A DNA stretch of 64,000 nucleotides from Cryptomeria japonica. Lineage: Eukaryota > Streptophyta > Pinopsida > Cupressales > Cupressaceae. A model generated the notes under the pieces. That model had not been told where the DNA came from and made no database searches. It worked only from the letters and a program-made list of their open reading frames with translations. Where the stretch lies: contig NC_081410.1 in assembly GCF_030272615.1 (NCBI RefSeq), positions 289,479,957-289,543,956 on the forward strand, written 5' to 3'. Positions 43,881 through 56,317 of this stretch are shown in pieces. The position numbers were made by a program, and so were the translations under genes. The number at the start of each line of letters is the position of its first letter. The first letter of the stretch is position 1.

Positions 43881-46800
43881 GTGAATCCTACTGTTATAGA
43901 AGTAATTAAATGCCATAGACCCATTTTCAAGATTATCCCTGAAGTAGCAAAAAAGGATGATACCCTAGGTGCCTTTTCAAAAACCCCTAAAGGAGTTGCA
44001 TATGCAGAAGACCCTCGAATATATATTCATTGCCACATTGAGGAATTAGGTTTAGAGGAAATCATGAAAATGTATAAAAATGTTATTTGTGATGAAAGTG
44101 GAGTTGTGAAACCCAAACATAAGGTTATTGAAACTTTAGGTTTTGTGGAAATCCTTGACATCCTAGAATTTCCTAAGGAAGTAGTAAAGATCATGCTTAG
44201 TAGAGTTCATGGTGAATTCTTTTGGCTAGACTCTGTTTGTAAAATCACTAAGGAAGCAGTTAGGGTAGTGACTAGCTTACCCTCCACTGGTAGCAGGCTA
44301 GATAAAACTAAGAAGGTTCCTAATAACATAGTGATGAATTTAACAGGTGCAACCTATGACAACAAATCTCTGAGAGTTAGTGATGTAAAGGATGAGAATG
44401 TTAGATTTATAAGCATGATCTTAGGATACAAAACCACACATGCAAACCAACTGAACTCAGTTTCTAGTCTATGTATTAAAAGTTCATGTGATATGGTCAA
44501 CAGTGATGCTAAGATAGATGTATGTGAGTGGTTGAAGGATAAGTTGATTGACAACCTGAAGAAAATCAAAGGAGATAAGAAAGGTACTTTATGTTTTGAC
44601 AATCTTCTTGTATGCTTAATGCTATATCTTACAAAAGAGGTTCCCGGTATAGGCAAGAAACACTTTGGTTATGACATACCGTAGGCAGACAACTATTATA
44701 TATCTTGACTGGTATGGGGATAGATAAGGATAACAACATTACTGAGTATTTCCAAGCATTTAAAGCAAAAATGAAAACAAGGGAAAGGTTACTACAAAGC
44801 ATTGTAGATAAATATGAAAAAGAAATTTGTTTTGTAATTAAGAAAGAAGAAATCTGGATGGAGATAGTTCTTCCTAGAACTGTTTGGGTGACAAAAATGG
44901 GATATGAGGCTGATGTAAACATAATTGAAACATATGCCAAAGCCCTACTAGCAGCCCCTAGAGAACTGAAAGAAAAGGTTTTTGGAAATGCACAATCAAT
45001 AGAGAGTGGTGTGAAGACACTTAAACAAAGGAAGAGAAGAGAAAAATATATAAGAAGTTCAACCAAGTAGGTCAATGAAATAAAAGAAAACATAATGAAT
45101 ATCATTGGTATCAAGGAAAGTGACTTAGAAGGACTACAACTGGAGGCTCATCTCTCACAGGTTGGTACATCCTCGAAAAGTGAAAACCCTGCAAAATTCA
45201 AAAGAGTTGATAGGAAGAGAAAACCCTCATTGGTACCCTCTCCTCCTCTAAATAAAACTGGGACAACAAGGCAAAAGCAACAAACAATGAGGCCACCAGC
45301 TAAGAAGCTGACACCTAGAAAGAGAAAGAAAAAAAAGTTTATATCACCACTAGACAACCTACTAAATGAGATAACAGATGATGGAAACTTATCTAATGTT
45401 ATCAGATTATATGATACATTTACCAATGAGGAGAAATAAATTATAGAGAATAGCATCATCTTACACCTTGATATTTATAAGAAAGTTTTAATAGAGGTTG
45501 TAGATGATTTTCCTAGTGATTTATATAGGCGGCTAGATGCTAAAAGGATAGCTATTATGAAACTTGACAAGAAAATCAAAATTGAGAAACTACTTGCCGT
45601 ACATCTTGTAAAATCAGTTGAGGAAATTGATGAGTTGATTAGTGAAGCAAACATAATAGTCTTTTCAAGTGGACACCGGCATGTAAGTCTAATGGTCGAT
45701 AGGGTTAATGGAATTTCAGAAGAGACAACTGACAAATGGGATATTTTCTTTGTTGAGAAAGAAAAACAAGAAGAACTTAATAGACCTAAAATTTTTAAGG
45801 TATATCAAAAGGACAAAGGAAAAGGAAAGGTAGGTGGACTACCAAATATAAAAGTTACTAATAACCTACCACCACCATCAGTTACTCTATGGTACAGTCT
45901 GACAGTACATCGACTACTGAGAATGTGGAAACACCACATGAGGATACAAACCCTGAGTTTGAAATTTTGTATACTATGAACATAGACACTCAGGAGGTTA
46001 ATATTGTAGTTGAAAAAGAAAGGACAAAGGAAAATAAAAATGATGTTGCTACTAAGCAACAACTTGATAATATTGAGATTGGGATTTAGGAAGAACAAAC
46101 TGAGCATACAATTGATCACTTGGTTAGTGGCATGGTTACTGACAATACTATTGATGCAAGAATTGAGAAACCAATAGAGTCAAAGATACCAACAATAGAG
46201 AATAAAGAGAAACCAACTGCGTCACTGGTAATGGACAATGCAGGAAAACAGACAGAGAAACTGGTAGTGGATACCACTGAAAAACCATAAGAAAAATCAG
46301 CTGACAACACTATGAAATAGGTAGAGAAACAGGTTGAGAAATAGGTACACACAGAGACAGTGCCATCCACATCTACTAAGAAGCCAAAACCTTTGCTAAT
46401 AGATATGCATACACAAACTAACCCTCCAGAGGTTGAGGCAAGCAAAGTAATTGCTCCTATCGGCAACATTGAGATTGTGAAGGTAATTGGACAGTCATCC
46501 AGTACTTCTATGACATAATTCAAACCAACCAATGTGACTGAAGTACTCTTAGATTCTATTAAGAAAATTACTGATTGTAATGCATTGGCTTATAAGGCTA
46601 TAGATGACACAATACCTATTCTTACATTGATTGCACCCAAGTGTAATGTAGATAATAAGGATTCTTTGAGTTAGTTAGACACATTGTCTAAATACATCAT
46701 CGACAATATACTGATTGTAGATCAAATAAATGAAAAAACATTTAAAGAAAAAATGGACAAGGAAAAAGAGAAATTATTTAGAGAAACAATAAAGAAGTGT

Positions 46801-47299
46801 ACGGAACATATTGATACCCTCTTACCGACACTGAACAAAACAATTATGGAGTTCAAGGAACTGTACAAAGACACCTGTAAGACTAATCTTTTGATAGTGG
46901 ATATCGATAAGGAAATCAGCAAAGTGCAAAAGGAAATTAATGACATAGCTAACAATTTCATTGGTTCATCTAAACCAATATTAGTTATTGAGCAAGAAAT
47001 TATTGGATTTGAAGAGAAACTTGAGAAGTTAGAGAAGGAAAAAGAAAGGTTAAAAGGAAAAGAAAAAGAGCTTAAATGCAGACTCAGTCCAAAGTTGGAT
47101 AACCTCATCTCTCTACAGAAAGAGATCTCTGAGGCACTTATTCAAGGGTAGAAGACACCGGAAGAGAAAATGCATCATCTCACCAGTACAATTTAGAGAG
47201 CAGAGGTAGCTTTGAAGGATAGCAATGGGTTTACTCAGAGTTTGAACTTGGTCTTAGCAGACTTAGTCCAGATTGTAACCAATTGGTTACAAGGTTCTA
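43881..47299 (+). pseudogene. Long second ORF of the copia relative (plant-transposon accessory type)
   Basis: The reading starts at 43881 (MNPTVIEVIKCHRPIFKII) and is open for 267 codons. It then shifts frame near 44684, again near 45880 and once more before 46684, with stops, ending near 47299. N-terminal motifs FFWLDSVCKITKEAVRVVTS, NLTGATYDNKSLRV and LLVCLMLYLTKEVPG are of the kind seen in accessory ORFs of plant retroelements (annotated as putative plant transposon proteins). Next is a Lys-rich stretch (45230-45350, KKLTPRKRKKKKF), then an acidic Thr-rich part (45900-46500), then a coiled coil (46690-47150, KLEKLEKEKERLKGKEKE). Role unknown. It occupies the place of pol. Confidence 0.6.
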
Positions 47300-47493
47300 G
47301 CTAAAAACTGCACTTATTTGACAGATTTTTGACAACCTTTGTCATTGATGTCAAAGTGGGAGTAATAGAATTGAGAAAAATGACTTGCAGAAGAGATCAT
47401 TTGCTAAGGGGGCGCACACAGTTTTGGTAAGATTTTTGGACTTCATTTTTGGGATAGATTTTTGGATTTTTCTCATGAGTGTTGCCATCAATG

Positions 47494-47507
47494 CCAAAGG
47501 GGGAGAT
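47494..47507 (+). other. Polypurine tract of the 41609-48296 element
   Basis: GCCAAAGGGGGAGAT-type tract directly before the 3' LTR start TGTTGGC. Confidence 0.82.
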
Positions 47508-48296
47508 TGTTGGCATTGCACACTCCAATGACAATTGAAGGTGATTGAAGGTGTTGTCATTGATGGAAACTTACCATCAACCTTGTGGATATCTTTAGGC
47601 ACCGACACCGGCACCGACAAACACTTCATCGACAACAACAATAATGTTTACCGACATCTCAGCTGACAGGATTTTGATTATTATACTTTGTATTTAATTG
47701 TAATATTTTTTGTAAGCCGACATGGCATATTGTAATAAGACTCATATATAAGTATGAGATCTTGTAGATCATTTTGAGAGATATACATGATAGAGGATAG
47801 ATATGATGGATATGTAGAGAAAATATTAAGGCAGATTTTGTTGAAGGGTTTATGGTTATTGTATGAGCTTAAACCGATACTGAACCTGGCATAGAAGATG
47901 TTGTTTTGTAGCAGTACATTATATTGGATTCTCATAATCCATTTTGTAACTTAGTGAGACTTCCTTTTGTATTTGAGCAGTGAGCTCTAGGCAGTTGGCC
48001 TTCCTGCATGTGCAGGCACACTCTTGTAAGTAATATCCATTCATTGGCCAGTGAGTGAATATTGTGGGTCACAAATCCCACTGAGGTTTTTCCCACACCG
48101 GGTTTCCTTGTTAAACATCTTGTGTTATGGTGTGCTTTCTATGTTGTCTTTACTATTCATATTTACTGCATTAATTCTTGTTTACCAGTAAATTGTTTTG
48201 GAATGCAAAATACTTAATAAGGTTAGAAATTCTGTTAACTGGTTAGATACTGATTCACCCTCCCTCTCAGTATCTTTGGGACTATCATCAATCCTA
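47508..48296 (+). repeat. 3' LTR of the 41609-48296 element
   Basis: 789 bp, alignable with the 5' LTR throughout, with an extra stretch near 47575-47605. The end reads CCTAAGA where the 5' LTR has CCTAACA. Confidence 0.85.
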
Positions 48297-48463
48297 AGAA
48301 AAATTATAAATCCACTGAACCACATAGTTGAATACCCCTCCTGAGTAGTAGCACCAACACATCAATCCAAAATGAATAGTACCTATGTAAATGCGCATTG
48401 GACAGATGCCAATCAACATCACTCAGGTCTCTATCAGAGGAGTAGAAACCCCTAATCTATCTT
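48297..48463. repeat. Direct duplication flanking the inserted copia relative
   Basis: Matches 41446-41608 with roughly a dozen or more differences over 163 bp, from AGAAAAAT(C/T)ATAAATCCAC to CCCC(C/T)AATCT. It spans the last RNase H codons of the interrupted minus copia and the start of its 3' region. Confidence 0.8.
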
Positions 48464-49091
48464 TGAAGTACTCAAATGATTCCTTAGGCAAAGGTTTAGT
48501 GAAGATATTTGCAATCTTCTCTTTAGTGTTCACATGAACTAGTCTGACTTCATTTTCTTCCACTGTCTCCTTCATAAAGTTATACTTGATAGATATGTGC
48601 TTTTTCTTAGAATGAAATACCAGATAATTTGATATGTCAATAGCAATAGAGTTATCATAGTTAATAACTATCGGTTCATTACAGTCCACCCTTATATCCT
48701 TCAACATTTTCTTCATCCATAGAACTTGTGTACAGTTAGTATCAACAATAACATACTTAGCTTCAACAATAGATAAAGAGGTACATGATTTCTTCTTGCT
48801 AATCCATGAAACAAGTTTCTTTCCAAGAAAGAAAGCTCCACTAGATGTGCTCTTTTGGTCATCAACATCTCCAGCCCAATCAACATCTATATATGCACAT
48901 AATGTAAAATCATTATTTTCAGGATACCGCAAACTATATTTAGTTGTTCCTTGCAAATACCTAAAAATCCTTTTCATCGCACTCTCATGATACTTTCTAG
49001 GATCACTCTAATATCTTGATACAATACAGACTACATTCATTATATCTGGTCTAGTCTGAGTTAGTTATAACAAATGTCCAATCATAGACTT
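48423..49091 (-). pseudogene. Ty1/copia RNase H region (minus strand)
   Basis: The minus-strand frame at 48977-48423 (184 codons) has MKRIFRYLQGTTKYSLRYP, YIDVDWAGDVDDQKSTSSGA, SLSIVEAKYVIVDTNCTQVL and TKPLPKESFEYFKDRLGVS, the standard end of copia Pol. Upstream to 49091 the reading includes MIGHLLQLTQTRPDIMNVV with stops. The EAEY motif reads EAKY, a likely inactivating change. It is separated from its reverse transcriptase at 62025 by the 49097-62024 insertion. Confidence 0.88.
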
Positions 49092-49096
49092 GTACC

Positions 49097-49890
49097 TGTA
49101 GACACCTAAAATTGTCCAGTCTAATTAAATAAATATTTTTATTTATTTAATTATTTAAGCCTAATTTTTCTATTAATTGAATAAATATTTATTTATTTAA
49201 TTAATTCATTTATCCTCTTCTAGCCTTATTTCTCATTTAAATAAATACATTTATTTATTTAAATTATCCTTTTCCATCAGTTAAATAAATACTCTTATTT
49301 ATTTAATTGATCCCATTTCCTCTATTAATTAAATAAATCTTTATTTATTTAATTAATTCATTAACCTTTTCTACCCATGACACATGTCATTCATCTCTTA
49401 ATTCCTACACTATCTACCCTCATATTATTTTCTTATTTTCTCTACCTACCCTCTAATCCTAGCCGACCATCTATCTTTTACACCTCTAAATCTTATCCCT
49501 CCATTTCTTATAGTGTCTTCTATATAACAAGATACTCTTTTTCATTATCAACCCTATTCTATTCAATTAGCTAAGCACTCCTGGACTAGCATTCAAACTT
49601 TCATATGCAATCAAGCCTACTTGAAACCACATTTCTGTTCTTTTTTTGAGCTCTTGTGTACACATAAAATCTAAGAGCAAATATATCAAGCAAGATCAAT
49701 GGAGATAAGAAGAATGGAGATCCAAACCCTATTGGACATATGATGGTATAATCTTTGTGATTTGTTGATTTGCATTATCTTAGTTAATCTTCATATCTTA
49801 TGGTGGATCTTTGTTGTTGTTAGGCTAGGGTTTCATGGTTGAATCTATTTCAGTCTTTTAATATTGTTGTTTCCATTTTTACCATAAACA
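49097..49890 (+). repeat. 5' LTR of the 49097-62024 element
   Basis: 794 bp. U3 holds a tandem run of AT palindromes (TTAAATAAATA...TTTATTTATTTAA) at about 49120-49350. TATATAAC at 49521-49528 is the TATA region. It has one more palindromic unit (about 50 bp) than the 3' LTR. Confidence 0.92.
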
Positions 49891-52171
49891 TTTTGGAATG
49901 CCTAGTGGGACCCTTGTCCCTTTTGTATTTAACATCTTGGTTGCAGATTTTATGCTTTTGAAGTTGTAGATCTAACATTTCCAACAACATTTCGACATTT
50001 TTGCGTCTGCACATTTTGGAACCATATTTTTGCTTTTCTGCGGCATCTGTGAACCTTTGAATTGTGTCTGTGTTTCTAACAATATTTTCATTTTCCAGAT
50101 TGCAGGATTTCATTATAAGCACGTCTGTGGGCAATTTAATCATGTCTATGAGATCTAGTCGCATTTGTGATCATTTTAATCACGTCTATGTCTTATAGGA
50201 TTTTTTGTTTTGCATTTTTTTGCAGAAACATGTCCGTGAGGTGTTAAAACACGTATGTGTTATGGAACCGCATCTGTGTAGGGAAGAATCACATATGTGT
50301 TAAAAAAAAAAAATTATTTTATTTATTTATTTATTTCTCATTTAGGGTTTTCATTTTGTCTTGCATTTAATGTTTCAGATCTAGTTTATTTGAGCTAATA
50401 TCTTGTGATCTAGCTAATAAATTGGTACAACTTGTCCTTGAAGCAACACATGTTGTCGAAGGCCGCTATTTCACAAAGTCTTTTGGATTTAAAAATTACC
50501 TAACTTGTGTGCTTGCAAGAGGGGTATTATTGCAAAACTACTAACAATTCTTTGTTGCAAAATTTTGGCAAGGGTTTTTTATCTTTATTGTGTGCCTTGT
50601 TTTCATAGATTACCAAACACTTAAATTGGTGCACTAAAATTGTACCAGTGTCTTTTGTGTCTTGGGCAATAGGCTCTTTTTGTTTAATCTCTAGAAGGCT
50701 TGCCTCCCCGTGTGGTCATTAAGACTACTAGTGAGGAGGGAACGACCCAAGTGGTAGCAAGGAAAACCCACCTCTTCTGAACTACTATAAATAATTATAT
50801 CCATGGTGAAAGCCATGGGTAACATGTGCTAATTAGTTCATATCGACACTATCTCCCCATAAACCCATTTGATCAAATTTATTTGATCAGTTGTAGGGCA
50901 TAACCCCTACCGATTGGGAGCCTTCTATATTTACAGATCTAAAAGTACCGCATGTATGGCCACACAAGAAGATGCCCTTACTAGCACCTTTTGTTTTAGA
51001 AAGTCAAAAACCTTCTAGTTGTTGGGGTAGGAGGTTGGCCCTCTGGAGTGGCCCATACACATACGGTTCTTAGTAGAGATACAAATTTCACCAGGGGGAG
51101 TTTTCGTGGGGACTAATGCTTGGCTGCCCTAAAGAAGTGAGTGTCGAGGGTGGAGCCAGTGGGGTCAAGCATCTAAGTATCTACTCTGAATAGCGTAGCC
51201 TTGGGGGAAACCCCATGTGGGATCAACAACTATTGTCCTGGCCAACCATAAGAGTTTTGCTTGTCTTCTTTTAAACATTCAAACAATCAAGACCAAACAT
51301 TAAAACATTGTGTCTTTTGTGTCTTTAAGTGTATGCAAAACATTTATACATCAAACAAAACACTTCTTTTTGAGTCATTTTGAGTCTAAACACTTGCAAA
51401 CATTGTGTCCTCTTGTCACGAAAAAATAGTCAAAAATTTAGATTTGAGTACAACAACAACTTTACACATTAGAAAAAAATTACACTTAGTTTCTGGAAGC
51501 GCGTTTGTGTAGTGTTCAACGACGTCTGTGTCATTTAATTGCATCTATGTAGGACAAAAATGCATCTGTGTCATCATAAACAAAATTGTATTTACAAAAT
51601 CTCAAAAACGCGTATGTGCAGTGTTCAAACACACCTTTGTCCTTTAATTGCGTCTATGAAGTATGTAGGAACGTCTATGTTCAGAATTGAAAAAACACTT
51701 ACAGTCCAACAAACAAGAGCAGTTAGTTTCAGACTTATTAAGCTTCCTAGGTTATCTCTTCGGATTTTCATCTAGAATTCAACCTATTTTGGGTCTTCCA
51801 AAGTCCATCATTGCTTTACACCTTGCATTACATTCACATTTGTCTAAACTTGAGTCAAAAGTTCAATTGCTTGTCCTCATCTTACTTTGTCAACACACTA
51901 CATACAACAACATTTTTCTAAGTGGTCCCTCATCAAGATCTATCACCTTTGGGTTTCATTTGGTCTTACTTAGAGTCAAGGTCAACTTACCTCATCAAGA
52001 GAAACTATCATCTCTTTGGAAGCCACACCTACTCTACTACATACATACTTGGTCTTACACTTTGGACATTGCAATTACACTTTAGTTTCATTTACATTCC
52101 ATCCAACTCTTGGTCTTCCATACTCTTTCCATTTTCATCTAGTCTCACACACCTTGGTGAAGACCTAGTTC
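49891..52171 (+). other. 5' leader of the gypsy element with repeated CGTCTGTG-like words
   Basis: No ORF is convincing. Just after the LTR is GGAATGCCTAGTGGGACCC, probably the primer site, tRNA not assigned. Variants of CRCRTCTGTG recur about every 30 bp at 50015-50305 and again at 51498-51680. Between them lies unremarkable sequence with a cluster of GGGG/CCCC words near 51050-51230. Confidence 0.5.
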
Positions 52172-53719
52172 ATGGTTGAAACCCGTTCCCAAAAATATAG
52201 GAGATAAGCTAAAGAGGTTCAAGAGTCCACAAACATGAGTGCCTATGAGTATGATAATTATATCTTCTTTAATTCTGATCATACCACATTACCTGACACA
52301 GATACTTATAGAAACATTCACAATTTTGAGAACATCGATAACACAAACACCAATGATACACATAATGACAATACAGACAACTTTTCCATACATTCAACAG
52401 AAGTGGAAGACTTCATCATGGATCTCCATTTTAGTAGATTGGTTGAGGAAATTATGAGAAGAGAGACAATATTTTCTACAAGTGATGGCACAACGTGGAA
52501 CTAAGATACCTCATGATTTTGACATGTCTCAAATAGTGGAAAATTGACCTATGTAAGAAACTCAACTCAACATGGATCAAAGGAGGCCTAATAGTGGAGG
52601 TACTAGAGGACCACATTTCATGCCTGAGTCACCATCATCCTTGTTTCAAAAACTTGAGGTCCCAAATACATAGGGTCAAGCTTCTGATACTCATGAAAGA
52701 GCATCTCATGAACAACTCCATCTACGTAGACCATTACGAAAGTCTTATGCAAATAAATACACTTAATTGCATACTAATGCTAAGGACCAACCTCCAAAAC
52801 AATTAGATATCCAGAGGAATGCTCAAAATTTGAACACAAGAAAACCCCATGTCAAATTTGGGGGCAACACACTAGAACAAACTCATGACATTCCTATAGA
52901 ATATGATATACATGGACAAAGCAGATATTTCATTCCTCATTATGACTCTATACCAGGTGGTTCCTATACACAACATCATTATAGACCTCCTCCATATGAA
53001 CATGTTTATGATCAATACCATCCATACATGCAGTATGATCCTCCTCCACTCGGTGGCTTAGGAATGGGATATGGTCCAAGAAGTCGGTCTCCACTTAAGA
53101 GCAATTTGAATAGCAAATAAAGGACTTGCAAAATAAAATGGAGGATATAAATACACCAAAGCCAACTTACACAATGTGAGACATATGTCCCTATCCATTT
53201 GACAAAAGCATTCCAATGCCTCTTTTTCCTACACATTTTGTGATGCCAAATTTTGATAAGTACAGAGGCAAACAAGACCCTAAGGCGCATATAAGATAGT
53301 TTTTCACAACTTGCATTGAGGTAGCATCAAAAGAAACATACTTGATGAGATTGTTCTCACAAAGCTTAGGTGATCAAGCTATGGAATTGTTCTCACAACT
53401 TCCACCTCGAATGAAGTCATGGGGTGACTTAGCGGAAGCTTTCATACAACATTTCTCATACAACATAGAAACAGACATATCAGTCACCACTTTTTGCAAC
53501 ACCAAGAAAAAGGATGGGGAGTCATTTTCATCATTCTTACAAAGATGGGGGAATTTAGCCAGTAGATGCTCTTGTGAAATTCCACAAAAACAAATGGTAG
53601 AGATGTTCACACAGAATGTCCACAGAGAAATTGGTTATGACTTAAGGAAAGCTTGTTTGTCCACTTTCAAGGACGTCATTGATAAAGGCTTAGCGAAGAA
53701 GGTCCTAATTGAAACATGA
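52172..53719 (+). pseudogene. Gypsy Gag
   Basis: The start at 52172 (MVETRSQKY) opens a reading with one early TAG, then an Asn/Asp/Thr-rich stretch (52235-52504), a Tyr/Pro/His-rich part (52900-53090) and the retrotransposon Gag domain at 53250-53719: LMRLFSQSLGDQAMELFSQL, MKSWGDLAEAFIQHFSYNIE, ESFSSFLQRWGNLASRCSC. Frames change near 52510 and 52760, and stops follow. No zinc knuckle is seen downstream. Gag would build the particle shell. Confidence 0.82.
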
Positions 53720-55660
53720 GTAATTAAGACATTCAAAGAAAACAAAGAGGATTTTAAAGGAAAATACAAGCCACAATTTTGGAACAAGAACAAGAACACA
53801 GTAAATGATGGCATTGTCGATGCTAACACAGTGAGACCCAAAATCATTCTTTCTGGATCAAGTTCTACAAACAACCAAGTGAATACTCAAACAACTTCAA
53901 AACCATGAAGAAAATATATCCCATTGGGAGAACCACTTGAGTCAGCTTTCAAGAAGCTAGTGGCAAACAAGATAATAACAATTCCAGACAATCCTCCATA
54001 TGAACCAAAGGTCAAACAAAATTGGTGGAATGATGATGAGTACTATGAATAGCACAAGAGAAAGAGACATAAAATAGGGAATTTCCATTAGTTGAAGAAC
54101 ATTATACATGATCTTATTGATAGAGGTGACATTAAGATCAAAGGATATACATCCAATCAAGAACATGAGATGTTTAAGGAACCATTACCTAAACATGACA
54201 AGGGAAAATCCAAAGCCACAGATGAGCAAAACAACTATACCAGAGCATCCTATAACTATGATTCAACTGATAATCACATTTTGATGGACAATTATGTCTC
54301 TACCATTATCATAAAGGACAAAATGCTTAAAAATTCTACCCAAAGACCCAAAGTTGTCCTGAAAGGCATTGGACCTTCTTTTGAATCTATCTCTGAATGT
54401 AATGTCACAACTCGTTGAGGTAAAGTCACTCTACAAGGCGCTCTAGCTAAAACCACCATTTCCTCATTGGCCAAACCTGAGTACTACCTAGTAGAACAAT
54501 TAGGGAAGACACCCACACTTATCTCAATCCTAGAACTGTTGCGTATCTCTCCTTCTCATAAAGCCATGCTTGATAAAACTTTGAGAGAAACCTCTATCTC
54601 CATTGATCTAAACGTGGACCAGTTACAAGCCATGGTGGGATACCTTTCCGTTCCACATTCCCTTACATTCACTAAAACTGACAACGCTTCTGTAAGCCAA
54701 CCACATAATGCACCTTTACACATTGAAGCCATCCTACACAAACACCAAATAAAACGAGTCCAGATAGATGGAGAAGCCGATCTCAATATATGTACATTGA
54801 ATACTCTTAAGCAATTGGGATATTCTGAAAACATTGTGAATGCTAAAAACAAAATTACCATCAAAGCATATGATGACGAAGAGCATTCATCTAAAGGAAG
54901 AGTCACCTTACCTCTTAGAGTAGGGCCAATTACTAAGGATGTGGTTTGTCAAGTCCTTGATCCAGATCTCACATACAACATACTCTTGGGATGCCCATGG
55001 ATTAATGAAATGAGAGTTGTTCCCTCAACATATCATCGATGTATCAAGTTTCCACACAATGGAGTTAAAGTAATAGTTAATGGTGATCCTAACCCATTCA
55101 TATATTGCAACAATCTGTGACCTAGATCAAAAATAACAATACCAATCAATCAAAAGGATATTCCTTCATCAGCATATGTGGATCTAGAATCATTGAAAGC
55201 TTCTACATCAAAACAAATAGAGGTCAAAGAAAAATTCAAGGTTAAATATATAGGATGTGGTGAGTATATCTTTCATGTTGATCAACTCCCACTATCTCCT
55301 AACACATTTAGTCAACAGGAACAATCTACAAATAATTTGTAGTATCAAGGAAATGAGTGTGAGCGACATAGAGTTGTGGCTACTAAGTCTGAATGCAAAT
55401 CTCCTCTAGTGGTGCAAGCATCTCTTGATATCAATAGTCCTAAGAGTGGTTCCATCGAATAATCTATTGAGCATATCACCAGTCCTCTTGAGAACTCACA
55501 TAACTTTACCATATCATCCACTCATTCCATTTCCACTCTTCTCCTAGAACTAAATCAACAAGAATTACAAAAACCCTTACTCATTGGGGATAAAAAATCA
55601 AGCTTTGAAAAGAAAAATCTAAAAGTAAAAAATAAAGAGAAGTCCTTCAGTCCAAATCAA
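53720..55660 (+). pseudogene. Gypsy aspartic protease region
   Basis: After a stop the reading continues through a Lys-rich linker. 54092-54418 has MKNIIHDLIDRGDIKIKGYT. The protease lies in 54467-55120: QIDGEADLNICTLNTLKQLG holds the active-site Asp (the family usually has DGG, here DGE), and ILLGCPWINEM the second conserved hydrophobic-Gly motif. A tail to about 55660 has PSSAYVDLESLKAS, then Lys-rich sequence. The expected reverse transcriptase does not follow. The protease would cut the Gag-Pol precursor. Confidence 0.75.
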
Positions 55661-56039
55661 AATTAAAATCTATTGGACTCTACAAAAATCAAAGTAAAGG
55701 ATAAAAATCCTATGAAGAAAAAAGAGAAAGAGAAGATCTCCCCTAATATCAAAATAACTGGGGGCAAAAGTTCTAATATTCCAAATCAAAAATCATACTT
55801 GTTGATCCTAAGTCTCCATCATGTCATGATACTTTCACTTCTTTTCGCAATCATAAGCCTTCATAACTCATCCATTTGTTCCACACATCCTTTCCCTTCT
55901 AGCAATACATCATGGACCTTTAATGGAGCCTCCTTGAAGGACTTTGTTATCAGGGATGCCCAAACTTCTTTAGGTGACACGAATATGGGACTGTGTAGTC
56001 CACACACTAGTAATTCTATTCTAGTTCCTTTATCAAGAA

Positions 56040-56317
56040 AGATAGTTACTTAAGCTACACATAATTTAGTCAAGGAACATTGCAGATATAATCATAAGGT
56101 AAAGCCTTGTACATTTGAGGTGGGTGACTTAGTTCTCAAGGAAAATCCTAAAAATCAGCAAGACAAAGAGAAGAAGGGCAAGTTCGAACCAAATTGGCTT
56201 GGTCCTTACATCATCATAGTAGCCTATGGATCTAGTGCATATAAGCTCTCAACCACAAAGGGCAAATCTTTGGAGGATCCTATCAACAACATGCACCTTT
56301 GCAGGTTGTACACATAG
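56040..56317 (+). pseudogene. Gypsy integrase C-terminal domain, remnant
   Basis: FEVGDLVLKENPKN, GKFEPNWLGPYIII, AYKLSTTKGKSL and INNMHLCRLYT then stop are the usual end of plant gypsy integrase. Upstream (55673-56053) is an open frame without pol similarity (KSYLLILSLHHVMILSLLF), so the deletion joint lies between about 55660 and 56040. Confidence 0.8.

Larger units (their letters stand above)
41609..48296 (+). mobile_element. Non-autonomous copia-type LTR element, plus strand
   Basis: LTRs 41609-42374 and 47508-48296 start TGTTGG(A/C)ATTGCACAC; the left one ends CCTAACA. A Met-tRNA primer site (42377-42389) and a polypurine tract (47494-47507) fix the direction. The interior carries a gag-like coiled-coil and zinc-knuckle ORF and a long ORF of unknown function, but no protease, integrase or reverse transcriptase. 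It lies in the 3' part of a minus-strand copia. Both share the PPT word and LTR start, so the autonomous partner may be that family. Flanks are a 163-bp direct duplication instead of 5 bp. Confidence 0.85.
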
